From assembly GCA_038087015.1 (NCBI GenBank), contig JASBNA010000030.1, positions 186,001-250,000 on the forward strand: a stretch of DNA of 64,000 nt. Direction: 5' to 3'. A program made the position numbers and the translations under genes. Under the pieces are notes generated by a model. That model was given only the letters and a program-made list of their open reading frames with translations, made no database searches and had not been told where the DNA came from. How positions within the stretch are numbered: the stretch's first letter is position 1; each line of letters starts with the position of its first letter. Of this stretch, positions 46,344-57,783 are shown in pieces. This DNA is from Cerrena zonata (taxonomy: Eukaryota > Basidiomycota > Agaricomycetes > Polyporales > Cerrenaceae).

Positions 46344-48095
46344 ATGGATGCTGGATTGCCACACAAAAGACCGCGGAGGTCGCCTTCGTACTCTTCTTTA
46401 TTCGGCGACTCGTCATCGTCGGACGAAGACGAAGTTATTCTGACACATAACAGAAAGCCTATCCCAATCCAGAAGCGTGAAAGCAAGCCTATAGCAAGTC
46501 GGCCAGGCCCTAAGATCACGAAGCCAAAGACACATCATACAACTGTGGCCAACGCGCCACCGGTACGACAAAGGAAGATCAATCTCATCTTACCCACGAA
46601 AGCCAAGCAACCAACTTCGAGGAAGAGTCGTCCAGTCGAAATTCATGCTAGAGACAAACAGAAGGAGTCTCAACAGACGAGTCAGAGGGTCAGTGTCCCT
46701 AGCACGACTCATACCAATGTGGTTCCTGTGAATGTGTGTATCCTTTTACTTGATCTAGACTCACGCTTCTTACAATGACATAGCCTGCTGGGTCGGAAAA
46801 GCCCGCAGAGGCAGAACTCCGGAATGGTATTATCAACATTGTACCTGTTAAGAACGACGGAGAACCGAAATCATGGGTCATCCTCACTGGACTAAAAACC
46901 TATTCCGAAAACAACTACCTCAGATGCCCCATGAATATATAACACGGCTGATGTATGATTCAAATTCAACGTGCTTGGCTATCGTCAAGCATGGTTTTCA
47001 AGTCGTTGGTGGGATATGTCATCGTCCCTTCCCACATCGCGGGTTCACGGAGATCGCGTTCTTTGCAGTCGCCTCTGTAGACCAAGTTAAGGTACGTGCC
47101 ACGTTGACCTCACGTCGAATAGAACTTATTTCGGATGTTTCTTTCTAGGGCTACGGAGGAATGCTTATGAATCACTTCAAGGCTCACATACGTCAGACGT
47201 ATCCTACGATAAATCGTTTCTTGACATACGCGGACAACTATGCCGTAGGTTATTTCAAAAAGCAAGGTTTCACGAAAGAGGTTACGCTGGACCCATCTCT
47301 CTGGATTGGGTATATCAAAGACTATGACGGAGGGACTATTATGGAGTGCACGATGTTGCCAAAGGTGGATTACCTGAGAATAAAGGACATCATTCATGCA
47401 CAACGGGAAGCAGTGATTGACAAAATCACAGAAAAGTCAACATCGCATGTCGTCTATCCTGGTTTACGTTGGTGGAAAAAAGGCAGAACGGGACCTATTG
47501 ATCCTGAACATGTCCCTGGTCTCCGTAAGTATTCTCTTGATGTACAATTTTAACCTTTTTATTGAGACGTTATCGTCTTGCAGGAGAACTTGGCTGGTCA
47601 CCAGCAGTAGCGGCCTTGTAAGTTCAGAGATCCTGTCTGCTGAATTTCAATCTAATAATTCTGGAAACCAGAACGAAGCGTCCTGACCCACATGACGGGG
47701 AACGTGTGACCATGAAACGACTTCTCGCTGAGCTTGAAAGACATCCGAAGTCATGGCCATTCATGCAGCCAGTGAATCCTGACGAGGTTCCGGATTATTA
47801 CAATCACATTCAGAAGCCAATGGGTAAGTCCCTGACGTGTTTTCGATATGTTCATGTAACACCACAAATTAATCCATGGCTCTTAGACTTTTCCACAATG
47901 GAACACAAAATCGAGACAAACCAGTATACCACTCTAGACGGTTTTATTACAGACGCAAAGCTTATATTCTCCAACTGCAAGTGGTATAACGGACCAGATA
48001 CAGTATATCATAAAGCCGCAATCACAATGGAGAAGTTCTTTAAGGAACAGCTATCTCTATTGAAGGGTACTGGGAAACGAAAGAGGGAAAACTGA
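46344..48095 (+). CDS. GCN5: Histone acetyltransferase Gcn5 with bromodomain, apparent frameshift
   Basis: Gcn5 is the catalytic subunit of SAGA/ADA and acetylates histone H3. ATG 46344 opens a basic N-terminus. Exon 2 starts at 46784 and reads [11 protein letters not shown], then shifts; [19 protein letters not shown] continues in another frame. One more A in the run at 46894-46898 would restore the family sequence, so one base is missing. After that the HAT domain is intact: [21 protein letters not shown] (catalytic Glu), [12 protein letters not shown] (acetyl-CoA loop) and [18 protein letters not shown]. The bromodomain reads [40 protein letters not shown] and [13 protein letters not shown]. 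Introns at 46734-46783 and later sites are canonical. Stop 48093-48095. Either a sequencing error or an inactivated copy. Confidence 0.88.
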
Positions 48096-48326
48096 TTGGT
48101 CTTCGTTATCAAGTGTTATCATGTATCAAACACCCCATACTTAGTTTATACCTCTAATTGTATTAGTATCATTCATTCTTGTATCACTTGCCATATAATA
48201 TTCGCAGGCAGCCTGGCTAAGGATGGTTGAACCTGGACCTTCTAATGGTGAATGATCACATTATTCGAATATACGATATCTACAGTTGTATGTTCTAACA
48301 AAGCAGAGGCTTCTATTGCACTGCAT

Positions 48327-49935
48327 CTATTTGCGTTGACCATCTACGCACGACGCATGTCAGAAATCGATAATAAGACATTCTATCAAAATGAGCACTC
48401 ACAAGCCTTGGTAGCCCACTTGCCGTCGCCGACAATGACATTAGCAGGGTTCTGCGCCTGACCCTTGAAGTAGTTCTCAAGGATCTCCTTGGTACCCGCA
48501 GCATAACGAGCCTGAGCATCGAGAGTGGTACCCGAGTAGTGAGGAACCATGCCATTTCCCTCCGCCAAGAGGGTTCTTCATCGTACGCCATGGATGATCC
48601 TTAGGAGAAGGTTGCACATCCCAGACATCACCAGCGTAACCACGAAGTTGACCGCTCTTGAGAGCATCGGCGACAGCGAATTTGTCACAAATTGCTCCAC
48701 GGGCAGTATTGACGAGCCATGCTCCAGGTTTGAATTTGGAGAGGAGGTCAGCATTAACGAGGTTACGAGTGCCTTCGTGGAGAGGGGCGTTTATGGTGAC
48801 GATGTCGCATTGGAGAACAAGCTCCTCCTACGGTGTCGACACGACGAGCGTTCACAGGTCTTGGCGTGTTCTACAAGGCAATATTGGTTGTGTCGCTCAT
48901 GAATCTGGAATCATGTGTGTGGTACGTACCTTCAGAAAGGGGGACTATAGTCGTAGTAGAGAAGCTCCTTAGGTGAGAATGGAGCAAGACGTTGGAGGAC
49001 ACGATAGCCAATCCGCCCGGCACCAATTGTTCCAATAACCTTTCCTTCCAAGTCAAAAGCGTTACGGGCGATTTGAGAAACATCCCAATCTCCACATTCA
49101 ATCATCTGAAACTCTTGCGTGAGCATATTTTGCAATATTCATCATCGCGAACGTACCTCATGAGCAGGAGTATAGTTCCTGACCAGAAGAAGCATGTTCA
49201 TGAGAACTTGTTCAGCTACTGAGGTAACGTTTGAGCCGGTGACCTCGAGGACTTGTACCTTCTTATCGACGGCAGTACCAAGATCGACGTGGTCTGAACC
49301 GACACCGGCAGTGACACAGAGTTTGAGGTTCTTCGCCTGGAGAATGATGTGGAAATATTTGAACTAAGGTTTCTTTACAGCGAGAATGAACATACCTTAT
49401 TGAATACCTCTGGTGTAACATATCCCGGGTGGAATGGAGTTGTAATTAAGATATCCGCCTTTCAATATGGGTGAGCAATATGAACGTAATAGTGTTTTTG
49501 ATTCAACCTACATCTTCAATATGCTTCTGGAAGAAGCTATTGGAGCCTTCTTTGTCGTCACTGACCTGCAATAATTAAATTTCAATCAAGATCCTGAAAG
49601 CGACTCAGATATGCACGTACAAGATACTCATGGCCTTGAGATTCGAGCCAAGGTCGAAGTCCAAGCTATAGAATGAGATTTTAGTAAATTAACATCTCTG
49701 TATAAAACAGTAATGTTGCACTCACCTCATTCTCAACAGTACCGAGCAAACGAGGCTCCTGTTTAGCAGCCTCGCCACCACGGTAGAGAATAGCAAGAAC
49801 CTGTTATGATCATGAGGCGTGTTTTATCAATAACATTACGTGTCTACATACTTTCAACCCCCTTGATCCCCCACTGGAGAAACGTTGCGAGGGAATTTGG
49901 GATTTGGGGAAGGCACGAATGGTGTTGCGAAGCAT
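48327..49935 (-). CDS. FDH1: NAD-dependent formate dehydrogenase with three apparent frameshifts
   Basis: FDH oxidises formate to CO2 with NAD+. ATG 49935 begins [19 protein letters not shown], which looks like a mitochondrial presequence. Family motifs are [71 protein letters not shown], the Rossmann loop [58 protein letters not shown] and [20 protein letters not shown] (catalytic His). Single extra bases break the frame at 48939-48943 (G run), near 48824-48829 and at 48555-48557 (T run). Removing one base at each restores the family sequence. A last intron gives the ending AYGQRK and TAG 48327-48329. Because all motifs are kept, the shifts may be sequencing errors; otherwise this is a young pseudogene. 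Confidence 0.88.
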
Positions 49936-51452
49936 GATTTAGATCAACCGTAGAATGCTCGAGGCTGGGATTTGAACTAGAAGTGAGATTGGTGAAACTG
50001 GAGCTGATGTTGAGGTTAGTTGTCTTTAGCTAATAGGTATATATACTGCATGTCCAAGACCAAGTCTTCGAATGCTTTTCGAGAACAGGCGATAGGCGGG
50101 CAGTATACTGACATCGGGAATGAAATTATCAAGTTAGCTTCTGCTAAATGCGGGGTAACTCGCATTGTCTCTTACGACTCGTGGAAGTCCGCATGTCACC
50201 GACTGTACACTTCTCAAAAGCCTAGTAAGTCACTACGACCATACGGCATCCTACGGAGTTAGTGGTACACAACCAAATTGGGTACCCGAGGCTTTTTCCG
50301 AGTCGCTACGAGACAGCTATGAGATGTCTGACACGTGGCCTCTCAGATATCTGCTGTATCTTGCGGCTTGCCTTGGGAGGTCAATTGAATATACGCCGCT
50401 ACCATGACATCATGATACTAAGAATACAGAGGATTCTGGTATGTCAACATCCTTTTTCGTACCTATACCACGTACTCACCTCCGAGTTACAGCCACTAGA
50501 CGCATCAAATAGGAACTGGGCTGCTATTACTTCGCCTCCTTTGAAAGCAGACGACTATAGTATGAGTCACGTCGGACTAAAGGACATTTAGGGAAACCTG
50601 GAACTGTCTGGAAATCTGTGCGTCTCGGTTGACCATCGGAGAATTGTAGTCAAAGGGTTCAGATAGGTTGTATACTACGCGAGCTAGCAGTGAGCTGCGG
50701 CTCGAGCATAGACTGCACGGATTTCGCCTGGTGGTTCCGTTCTTGCTATGATATCGTGAAATTACCCAATTACCCATATTTGGTGAGTGCCTCGGTAATG
50801 GAGCGATGATGGTTGTTTGACAAAGTTGAAAGACCTTAGTTTCCGTTTCCTATCAAAATAGCACTATGTGGTTTGGACGCCGACGTATTGTGTTAGAGAC
50901 AACGAAGAGCGGCAAGTACACAAAAGTTTGCCCGTTTGCCTAACCGCCTTCGTCTGGTAACGATTCTCATACTTTGTAAGCACAGATTCATATTTCTTTC
51001 GCATATGGTCTAATCATTCCAACGGCTATAGGACATACTTACGAGATAACATGAGTAGTCATGGCCGTACCTGGCAGGAGGCTCGTTGACCGAAGAGCTT
51101 CTGTCCTGTTGTGCCTTTTCAAGTTAATTTCCATTCCATCGCGTATCAAGGACCTTCCTTTCCCCGTCTTCACCACACGATATCATAGGAAGCAACAGGG
51201 TATCCTTTCTCAGCTGATCCTTCCACGTTTTCGAAGACATTCTACATGATTATCTCCTCTAGAGTCGAGGCCCCCGTGTTACCAGCATTGTTACATTCTG
51301 TGATGGTCGAGGGACTCCTCACGTTAGACACATGACAGCTAGGGTCGATGCCGTGATATCCTCAAGGCTGCGGCACGCCTGAGGCGTATTATAGCTCTCG
51401 TCGCTCTCGTTTTCCTCTACCTTTCCGTCCTCTGCACGTATCCCGTTCAGAA
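49936..51452. other. Intergenic region
   Basis: Promoter of FDH and of the C2H2-RING gene, with about 1 kb of spacer between. Several short plus-strand frames (50020-50591, 51061-51249) have no motifs or consistent splicing. Confidence 0.4.
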
Positions 51453-53809
51453 ATGGCGTTTATTTGTCAACAGTGCAATAATCGCTCGTTTATCTCCCAA
51501 CTGGCTCTTGATCAGCACACTCAGAGCAGTGCTCATCGAGCGAAATTCGGATGTTTGTCTTGTGCGAAGAGATTCACAACTGCTGCAGGACTCGATGCAG
51601 TAAGGCTCCTCAGCATTTTTGAATATTATGTTTCTAATCTCTTCTAGCATTCGAAAGTTGTCCATGACAAATCCAAACCAAGCACTCCCGCACTAGCTCC
51701 TGCAAAGACTGTAGAAGAGGTGAGATAGACATATTCTATGAATTCTATGATGACATCTGAAATATATTAAGCGAAAGGAAATAGCTAAACCTGCTGTTCA
51801 GATCGCGGCCCAGCCTACAGTCCAACCCACGATTCAGTCCACAGCTCAGCCAACAGTTCAAACCAAGGTCCAGCCGGCAGACCCAAACATCACGTATTGT
51901 TCTTGCGGAGTTCGTGTATATTCCTCTGCCATGATGCTCCATTTCAAGTTCTCTCCCAACCATCCGAACTGTATTTCTTGCGGAAATGGATTCGAAACCA
52001 GGATGCTACACGATGCAGTGAGTTTCCATATCTATTTTTTCTCATCAGGTCATTGACGTCCGCAATGCCATACAGCATGTCCTAGCGTCCCATCCGGATT
52101 GCAGCTGCATTCCATGTCAGATCGCCTTTGCTTCGAAAACCGATCGTGATCAGCATTATCACGAGTCCAAAGCACATCCTAGCTGTCCAATCTGTCTCGT
52201 TGGCTTTGAAGACGAACCTTGCTACCATGATGTAAGAATTAGATCACGCTGCAAAAAGTAACTCATAGTAAATCCCTTTGATAGCATTTGTTGACCGTTC
52301 ATCCTCGGAGTCCAACTCCCACACCCATTGATCCAGCGGTTCCATTTCTCTTCCCTCGTAAGCATTTTGCGGTGGATGGGTTGTTGGACTCGACTAACTA
52401 TTCCTTTTAGCACCCTCCCCCAAATCGTATTATTATACTACCTATGGGCTTCCTGAACATCCGCCTACTAACCCAGTAAGTAGTAAGAATCTATATTGAT
52501 CTTCATAGGGTGACTTAACCATTTTTAGAGGGTCTCAAGTGAATACGTGAGCGCATCCAGGAGAAGTTCTCATTACTCTCCGTCGGTCCATTCTGCACGT
52601 GCGTTGCAAGAATCGCGTCCACAGACTCCTCAATCAGAGACAGGCAAATCGCAGAGGGACGAACGCGAGGTGGGTCACCAGTACAGAAATCCAACATTAT
52701 TACCAGATCTAATCTGCTACCTGATAGGCAACTCCTCCATCTTACTCTCGTGCTAGCTCCGAGCCTCCACCTACCCTGCCTCATATTAGGACAAGCGAGC
52801 TCTTCCCCCAACCTCTAGTGGAACCCGAGGCTCCATTGCTTTCTGCAGCAACGGACAGAGCTACTATTATCACACAGGCTAGTGCGCCGACATCCTCAGT
52901 GAGGACGTCACAATCCATTAGCTAGTGAGTTTTCTTCGTCGTCTTACTTCCATACACTCAATATTGACCACTAACCGACTACAAGTGCATCCGACGCAAC
53001 TCCCGACTTGACGATCGACTCGAGTTACTCCGTTATTTCCCCCGAGTCTCAGAACGAAGCAGACGTAGCCTCCCCTGTAACGGCCATCGCATCCATAATT
53101 CCACCGACTCGGAGCCCTACCCCCTCAGTCCGCTCATCAAGAGTGTCGGTTAACGCTACAGTGTCTCGACCCCCGTCCCGTCGTCAATCGACTCCACGTG
53201 TTATACAAGCTTCTCTTCCGCCACCCTCCGTACCGATCACACCGTTGGAGCCTATGGCTAATGCATCTATGGCCGTTGCTGCACCTGTAACTCCTCGTGG
53301 AAGTCCAAGTTCTGCTGGGAAAACTTCATCAGCCTCTTCTGAGTCATCGGTTACGCATTCGTCACGTTCCAAGTCCTCGCGGACGAAAGGTATAGCACTT
53401 TATCATCATATCTTCAGCGTATTTTTGCTTACAAGGAATGTATTTTTTGATAGTTACTAGTGGGGTTAGCGGTATCCCGTTGGGCTCTACCAACGGAAAG
53501 AAGACGCATTACGACCCCAAAAATTCTTCTGCAACTATTTCTATCAATAGTCGAGTACCAGAGAAGGAGCTTAATTGGCACTGCCGAATCTGTCTCAAAG
53601 ATCCTTCCGAGCCCACTGTCACAATGTGTGGACATCTATTTTGCCACAGGTGAGCACGCTTCGTGTCGCATCGTCAGTTTTTTGACCGGATTTTGCGTTG
53701 CCGTAGTTGTATCATCCAAGAACTTGCTCGTGGCTTGGCGTGCCCGGTTTGTAAGAGAGTCATGCTTTTGCGATTGCAATTGGGTGCAACTGAGAAGGTC
53801 GCATTTTGA
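51453..53809 (+). CDS. C2H2 zinc-finger and RING-finger protein
   Basis: ATG 51453 begins MAFICQQCNNRSFISQLALD, the first of several C2H2-type fingers; next are CLSCAKRFTTAAGLDAHSK, YCSCGVRVYSSAMMLHFKF, CISCGNGFETRMLHDA, CIPCQIAFASKTDRDQHYH and CPICLVGFEDEPCYHDHLL. A QPTVQPTIQSTAQPTVQ tract lies between fingers 2 and 3. A long Ser/Pro-rich disordered part follows. The last exons code a C3HC4 RING: CRICLKDPSEPTVTMCGHLF, CHRCIIQEL and ACPVCKRVM, ending TGA 53807-53809. The RING cysteines and the CGH core are complete, so E3 ubiquitin ligase activity is plausible. About eight short introns are used; I did not fix all of them. The N-terminal fingers probably bind substrate or nucleic acid. Confidence 0.7.
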
Positions 53810-55073
53810 GTGGGCGTTCTGATGATTCAGCGTGACGGATGGCCGATCGACCACACTTACCTCTTCTTGTACTCATGACAAGTTTACTATAACCAACATC
53901 TCTTCTAGTTCGGGTTTGTTTCTAGTGTTCCATATTTATTCGTAGGCATCTATGCATCTACTTCTTCTTCCTATGCTTATCTTTATTCACGTCAATACAT
54001 CCCGTTACCCTATCCATCATAACATGTTTCACTTTTGTATGTCGTTTCGTCAGAATCTTCCTAAACCATGAGGACAACTTCAAGTTCGAGATGACAGGTA
54101 ACAGGCACAGTATCTTATCAGATAAGTACCACCACATGCATCTCAGTGCTCCAATGACTACACTCCGCGACCAAACCGTATGATCGTGGATCCTTTTTTA
54201 GTTTCCAGGTTCTCTGCTATCAATGTTAAAAAAAGATCGAACTCTAAGATGCTGTGATTGGAGCTATATTCGCTCGCATTTTCTCACCGCCTGCTACATT
54301 CTACCGCAGGGAATCATGCATCATGTCTAGAAACCTGTTACTACGTTCTACTTGGAGGCTTCTATACCCGTCATGATGAGCAGAATAACGATGCCGTACC
54401 AGGAAGTGATACGGAGAGCATGCTAGCGATAGGATGACCAATTGTCCTAAATAAATCTTAGGAGACTGGCGGAACTCCTTGGTGTCATGGACTTTGGACC
54501 AGGACTTCATGTAACTTCATGCCGCCATGATTGAGAGAAGGTTCAATCATGTCAGATGGTTGTGCTAGCGTGTGTTTGGAACCTTGAATGATCATACCGG
54601 GTACCTCGTCTAACGCCAACGATGGCAATGGATTCACTTGAGTGTCGTGATTACACGGGCCTGAACCAACTCTGACAGCTTTCAAAGGTCTGACGATCAC
54701 AAGTTGTTGTACAGTCGGAGGAATCTCGCCCGATATTGTCTCCGAAGAAGTCGACGACTCAAAAATATACTACAATTTGCCGAACGTTTTGGTTCCTCAT
54801 GTACAGTTGTTATTGCCTTGGAGCATCTCACGGCGCATGCATATGGGCCAGTTGAAGAAGTAAAATTGCATCCGAGACTCCGAGTTGTAGAGAGTAGAAA
54901 ACCAAATTCTAGACATTTGGCAAAGATGCCAAGGACGATGCAATAAAGAAGAATACATGACACGGGCATTACCACATTGTACAATCAAATGCGACCACAA
55001 GCCGTAAGTTTTTGAGACATCACAAAAATTCATGAGATACCATAATCATCAATGAGCTGCTGCCTCAACTCGT
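53810..55073. other. Convergent intergenic region
   Basis: Lies between the RING gene (+) and FTR1 (-). No exon seen. It contains an ATCAGATAA palindrome (54117-54125). Short frames at 54301-54984 show no motifs. Confidence 0.4.
54117..54125. promoter_or_regulatory. ATCWGATAA iron-GATA motif, orphan copy
   Basis: ATCAGATAA within the palindrome CTTATCAGATAAG. It is the same motif as in the FTR1-FET3 promoter, but no gene start is known nearby. Confidence 0.35.
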
Positions 55074-56573
55074 TTAACTCTTTTCGACGCTGGCCTCAGA
55101 GTCACCTCTTTGCAACCGTTGGCGGCGTCGAACACCAGCAGCGCTCTCAAATCCGAATACTTTGGTACGACCCTATAAAACGACATTAGTATTATTCTCT
55201 GCGAACGATCAGATATATGGTATACTTGCCTCCTTGTACTTAAGGTAAACCAAAACTGCGATAACCGCAAGCCAATAGAAGACGTAACTCAGAACGGTAC
55301 CAATCGTAGCACTGTGGGTCCAACCGAAGATGGCGTTGAAGATTGTCCAGCCAGAGCTATCAAGCTTGTTTTCGGGGTTGCAGCAGTTCAGGTGCCAGAC
55401 GTTTCCTCGAACGTCGTAAGAACCTGGACCGTCACCTGCTGCTCCCGCGTCGTCAACATCGGCGCCCAAGCTTTTGTCGATTGTCAGGGATGTATAGATA
55501 ATATAAAGGAAAATTGTGACATACAGTTTGTTGAAGGCGTTAGTTTGGAAAGCACCAACAGCTTTGCTGAACAGACCAGCGCCGATCAAAAGCAGGAAGT
55601 TTGTCATTGCGACCATGAAGATAGTTAGGGCTGAGATATGGAACGTCAATACGGCTAGCCTGGAGCGGTATCGAAAGACGTACTCGTGCGACTAGCGAAT
55701 TCGTAGATCAAGAAACCACAAACAAGACCACAGATAATACCAATTACGGTGGCAAGTGGGATGGAGGTTGCCGATTGTCCGAGAGAAACACCACCGACAA
55801 AAATGACAGCTTCCATGCCTAATTGTGTGGTAAGGTTTTAGTCTTTGCTCGATGACAGAATATGAGACATGAGCACATACCCTCACGAAGTACCGTGATG
55901 AACGGCAGGATGAACAACACCCATTTGCCGGCCTTAGCACCGCCGTCAACATCTAAGGATCGCGAAAGTAAGCAATTTAGGTTCACAGTCGCACTGAAAA
56001 TCGTTAAGTACTCACTCTTTCCTTCGAACGCACGTTGAAGCTTGACACGCCACTTAGCCTTAGCGCGATCCATCTTCAACATAGTGACACCCATCACGAA
56101 GATGATAATGCACGCGATCAACTCGAAAATACCTGGGTAGTTTATTGCTCAGTCAGAAGGACAAATCCAGTTGAGTATACGCATCACTCACCCTCCCAGA
56201 GTTCCTCGGACTTGGACCAGAGATCACTGGCCTGAGTGAACCATACCGCGATGAATGCAGCACCAATAGCCAAAGCAACGATGAAACCCAAAATGGAACC
56301 AGCGAAAATCTGAATGCGTAGTTTCTTGATAAGACGTTTGGCGCGTAGGTCCTTGTCTTCCTGACTCAGAAGTTCAGGTTCGTTAGCGTCTTCAGTACTA
56401 CCTTCGCGTTTCTCCTCAGGAGTACCAGGAGCGGGGGCTGTTGAGGTAATCTTGGGGTCTTCATGAACAAGTTGTTCGACTAGACCCAAGAGGACGGAGA
56501 CAATGATGGCTGCCTCGAGAGTCTCTCGGAAGACGATGAAGAAAATAGGGACCGAGAAGACGTTCTTACCCAT
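55074..56573 (-). CDS. FTR1: High-affinity iron permease Ftr1
   Basis: Plasma-membrane Fe(III) permease that receives iron from the ferroxidase Fet3. ATG 56573 (MGKNVFSVPIFFIVF). Both REXXE iron-binding motifs are present: RETLE in TM1 and REGME in a later TM (FITVLREGMEAVIFVGG). Other hydrophobic segments include FAGSILGFIVALAIGAAFIA, IFELIACIIIFVMGVTM, SIPLATVIGIICGLVCGFLI, FMVAMTNFLLLIGAGLFS and LSYVFYWLAVIAVLVYLK. An acidic loop lies between TM1 and TM2. The family segment HLNCCNPENKLDSSGWTIFN is present. Short introns lie at about 56130-56195, 55955-56020, 55810-55880, 55630-55690, 55475-55525 and 55180-55230. The tail is basic, ending ASVEKS and TAA 55074-55076. No damage seen. Divergent to FET3. 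Confidence 0.95.
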
Positions 56574-56876
56574 CTTTGAACGCGGAAAGAGGGAAGGGAG
56601 TCGGATGAGCTACGCTCCTGTGAGGGATAAAGCACTCCGGGGGAGGAACGGGGAGCGAGGGCGGGTCAAGGCAATTGGGCTACAGAAGGGTGCCATAGAT
56701 AAAGTGTCCATGAGTTGTCCATGACCTGGTTCAGAAAACCTTGTCAAGGAAAGAATTCCGGAGGTTGGGACCAATATTTTTTGGGGGGATGTCAGAATGA
56801 AAGATCATGCCGTTCCCCTGGCCGTCTACTGTTTACGAGCCAGGGTCCGCATTGAGTCCTACTGAGCCCGTATCTT

Positions 56877-56885
56877 ATCTGATAA
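56877..56885. promoter_or_regulatory. ATCWGATAA motif 1 (ATCTGATAA)
   Basis: Within CTTATCTGATAATC, about 300 bp upstream of FTR1 and 900 bp upstream of FET3. Confidence 0.6.
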
Positions 56886-57303
56886 TCATTCAACAGCTTG
56901 CTTCCCTCGTGTCAGCTGGACGACGCTAAAATATGCTCGAGTTCAGCTCGAGCCCCTCCCGGTATCGCGCATATGCAACCTGGACTATTTTTAGAACGAC
57001 CCACTTTGCTTGACATCGAACCTTGAGCTTGAGAAGCGGGAAGTATCATCTAGTATCATACTGTGATCATACCATCACACGTCAATACCCTCTGTCTGAA
57101 TCCGACAAAGCACTTGCCTCCGAACGTCTGCCTTGGGGGAAAGCGCCATCTTTTGCACCGGGTGGGTTGAGACCTGCATCTCGAGGAATGTCGCGGCAAA
57201 TATGCGGCTCCAAGAATATTCTCAGTCTCAATTTCAGGCAATCAATTCCGAACAATGGCGTCGGAGCTCGTCGGAGGCGTCGGAGGCGTCGAGCATCTGA
57301 CTT

Positions 57304-57312
57304 ATCAGATAA
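57304..57312. promoter_or_regulatory. ATCWGATAA motif 2 (ATCAGATAA)
   Basis: Within ACTTATCAGATAACCC, about 470 bp upstream of the FET3 ATG. Confidence 0.6.
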
Positions 57313-57367
57313 CCCGAAACAACCGACGGACAATCTCGATCAAAAGTGTGCTCTAGATTAGGGCGTT

Positions 57368-57376
57368 ATCTGATAA
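57368..57376. promoter_or_regulatory. ATCWGATAA motif 3 (ATCTGATAA)
   Basis: Within CGTTATCTGATAAAAAC, about 410 bp upstream of the FET3 ATG and 64 bp from motif 2. Confidence 0.6.
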
Positions 57377-57783
57377 AAACTTACGCGCCACACGGAATTG
57401 ACCCTCGCGCGCACTTCTGCCTCATTGGGCTTCGAACTTCGATGGTCCATAGGTGTCTGGAGATCTGAGGGTTAGTCCACCATGCCTGCAATGGGCAAAT
57501 ACCAATGGTACCTTCTCAATGGCATACCTGTTTTTGCGGGCAAACTCCTCCCGGTAGAGCCATGCCCCTTGAACCCCATCAACTTGAACCTTACTTCATC
57601 CTCCCGGCTTTTTTCGCTGACATCTCTTTTCCTATTTATCTAGCGATGCTGGCCGGACTTCCCCCGTTCGTCCCTGCCCTTACCTCATCCCACTAGGCAA
57701 CTAGGCTTGCGCCTTGTAAAATACGACCTCACCTGCCTCCTCCTATAGCAGTGTGACAACGTCCACTCTTCTTCCTCTCTGAG

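Larger units (their letters stand above)
56574..57783. promoter_or_regulatory. Shared divergent promoter of FTR1 and FET3
   Basis: 1.2 kb between the two starts. It carries three exact ATCWGATAA motifs: ATCTGATAA 56877-56885, ATCAGATAA 57304-57312 and ATCTGATAA 57368-57376. Each is part of a TTATC(W)GATAA palindrome with paired GATA cores. A palindrome CTCGAGTTCAGCTCGAG lies at about 56937-56953, and a TCGGAGGCG repeat at about 57261-57290. ATCWGATAA is the reported consensus of iron-sensing fungal GATA repressors, so repression in iron excess is the likely control. Confidence 0.7.

Noticed and set aside
50165..50591. Overlapping plus-strand frames between FDH and the C2H2-RING gene
   Set aside because: Competing frames of similar length, none with motifs.
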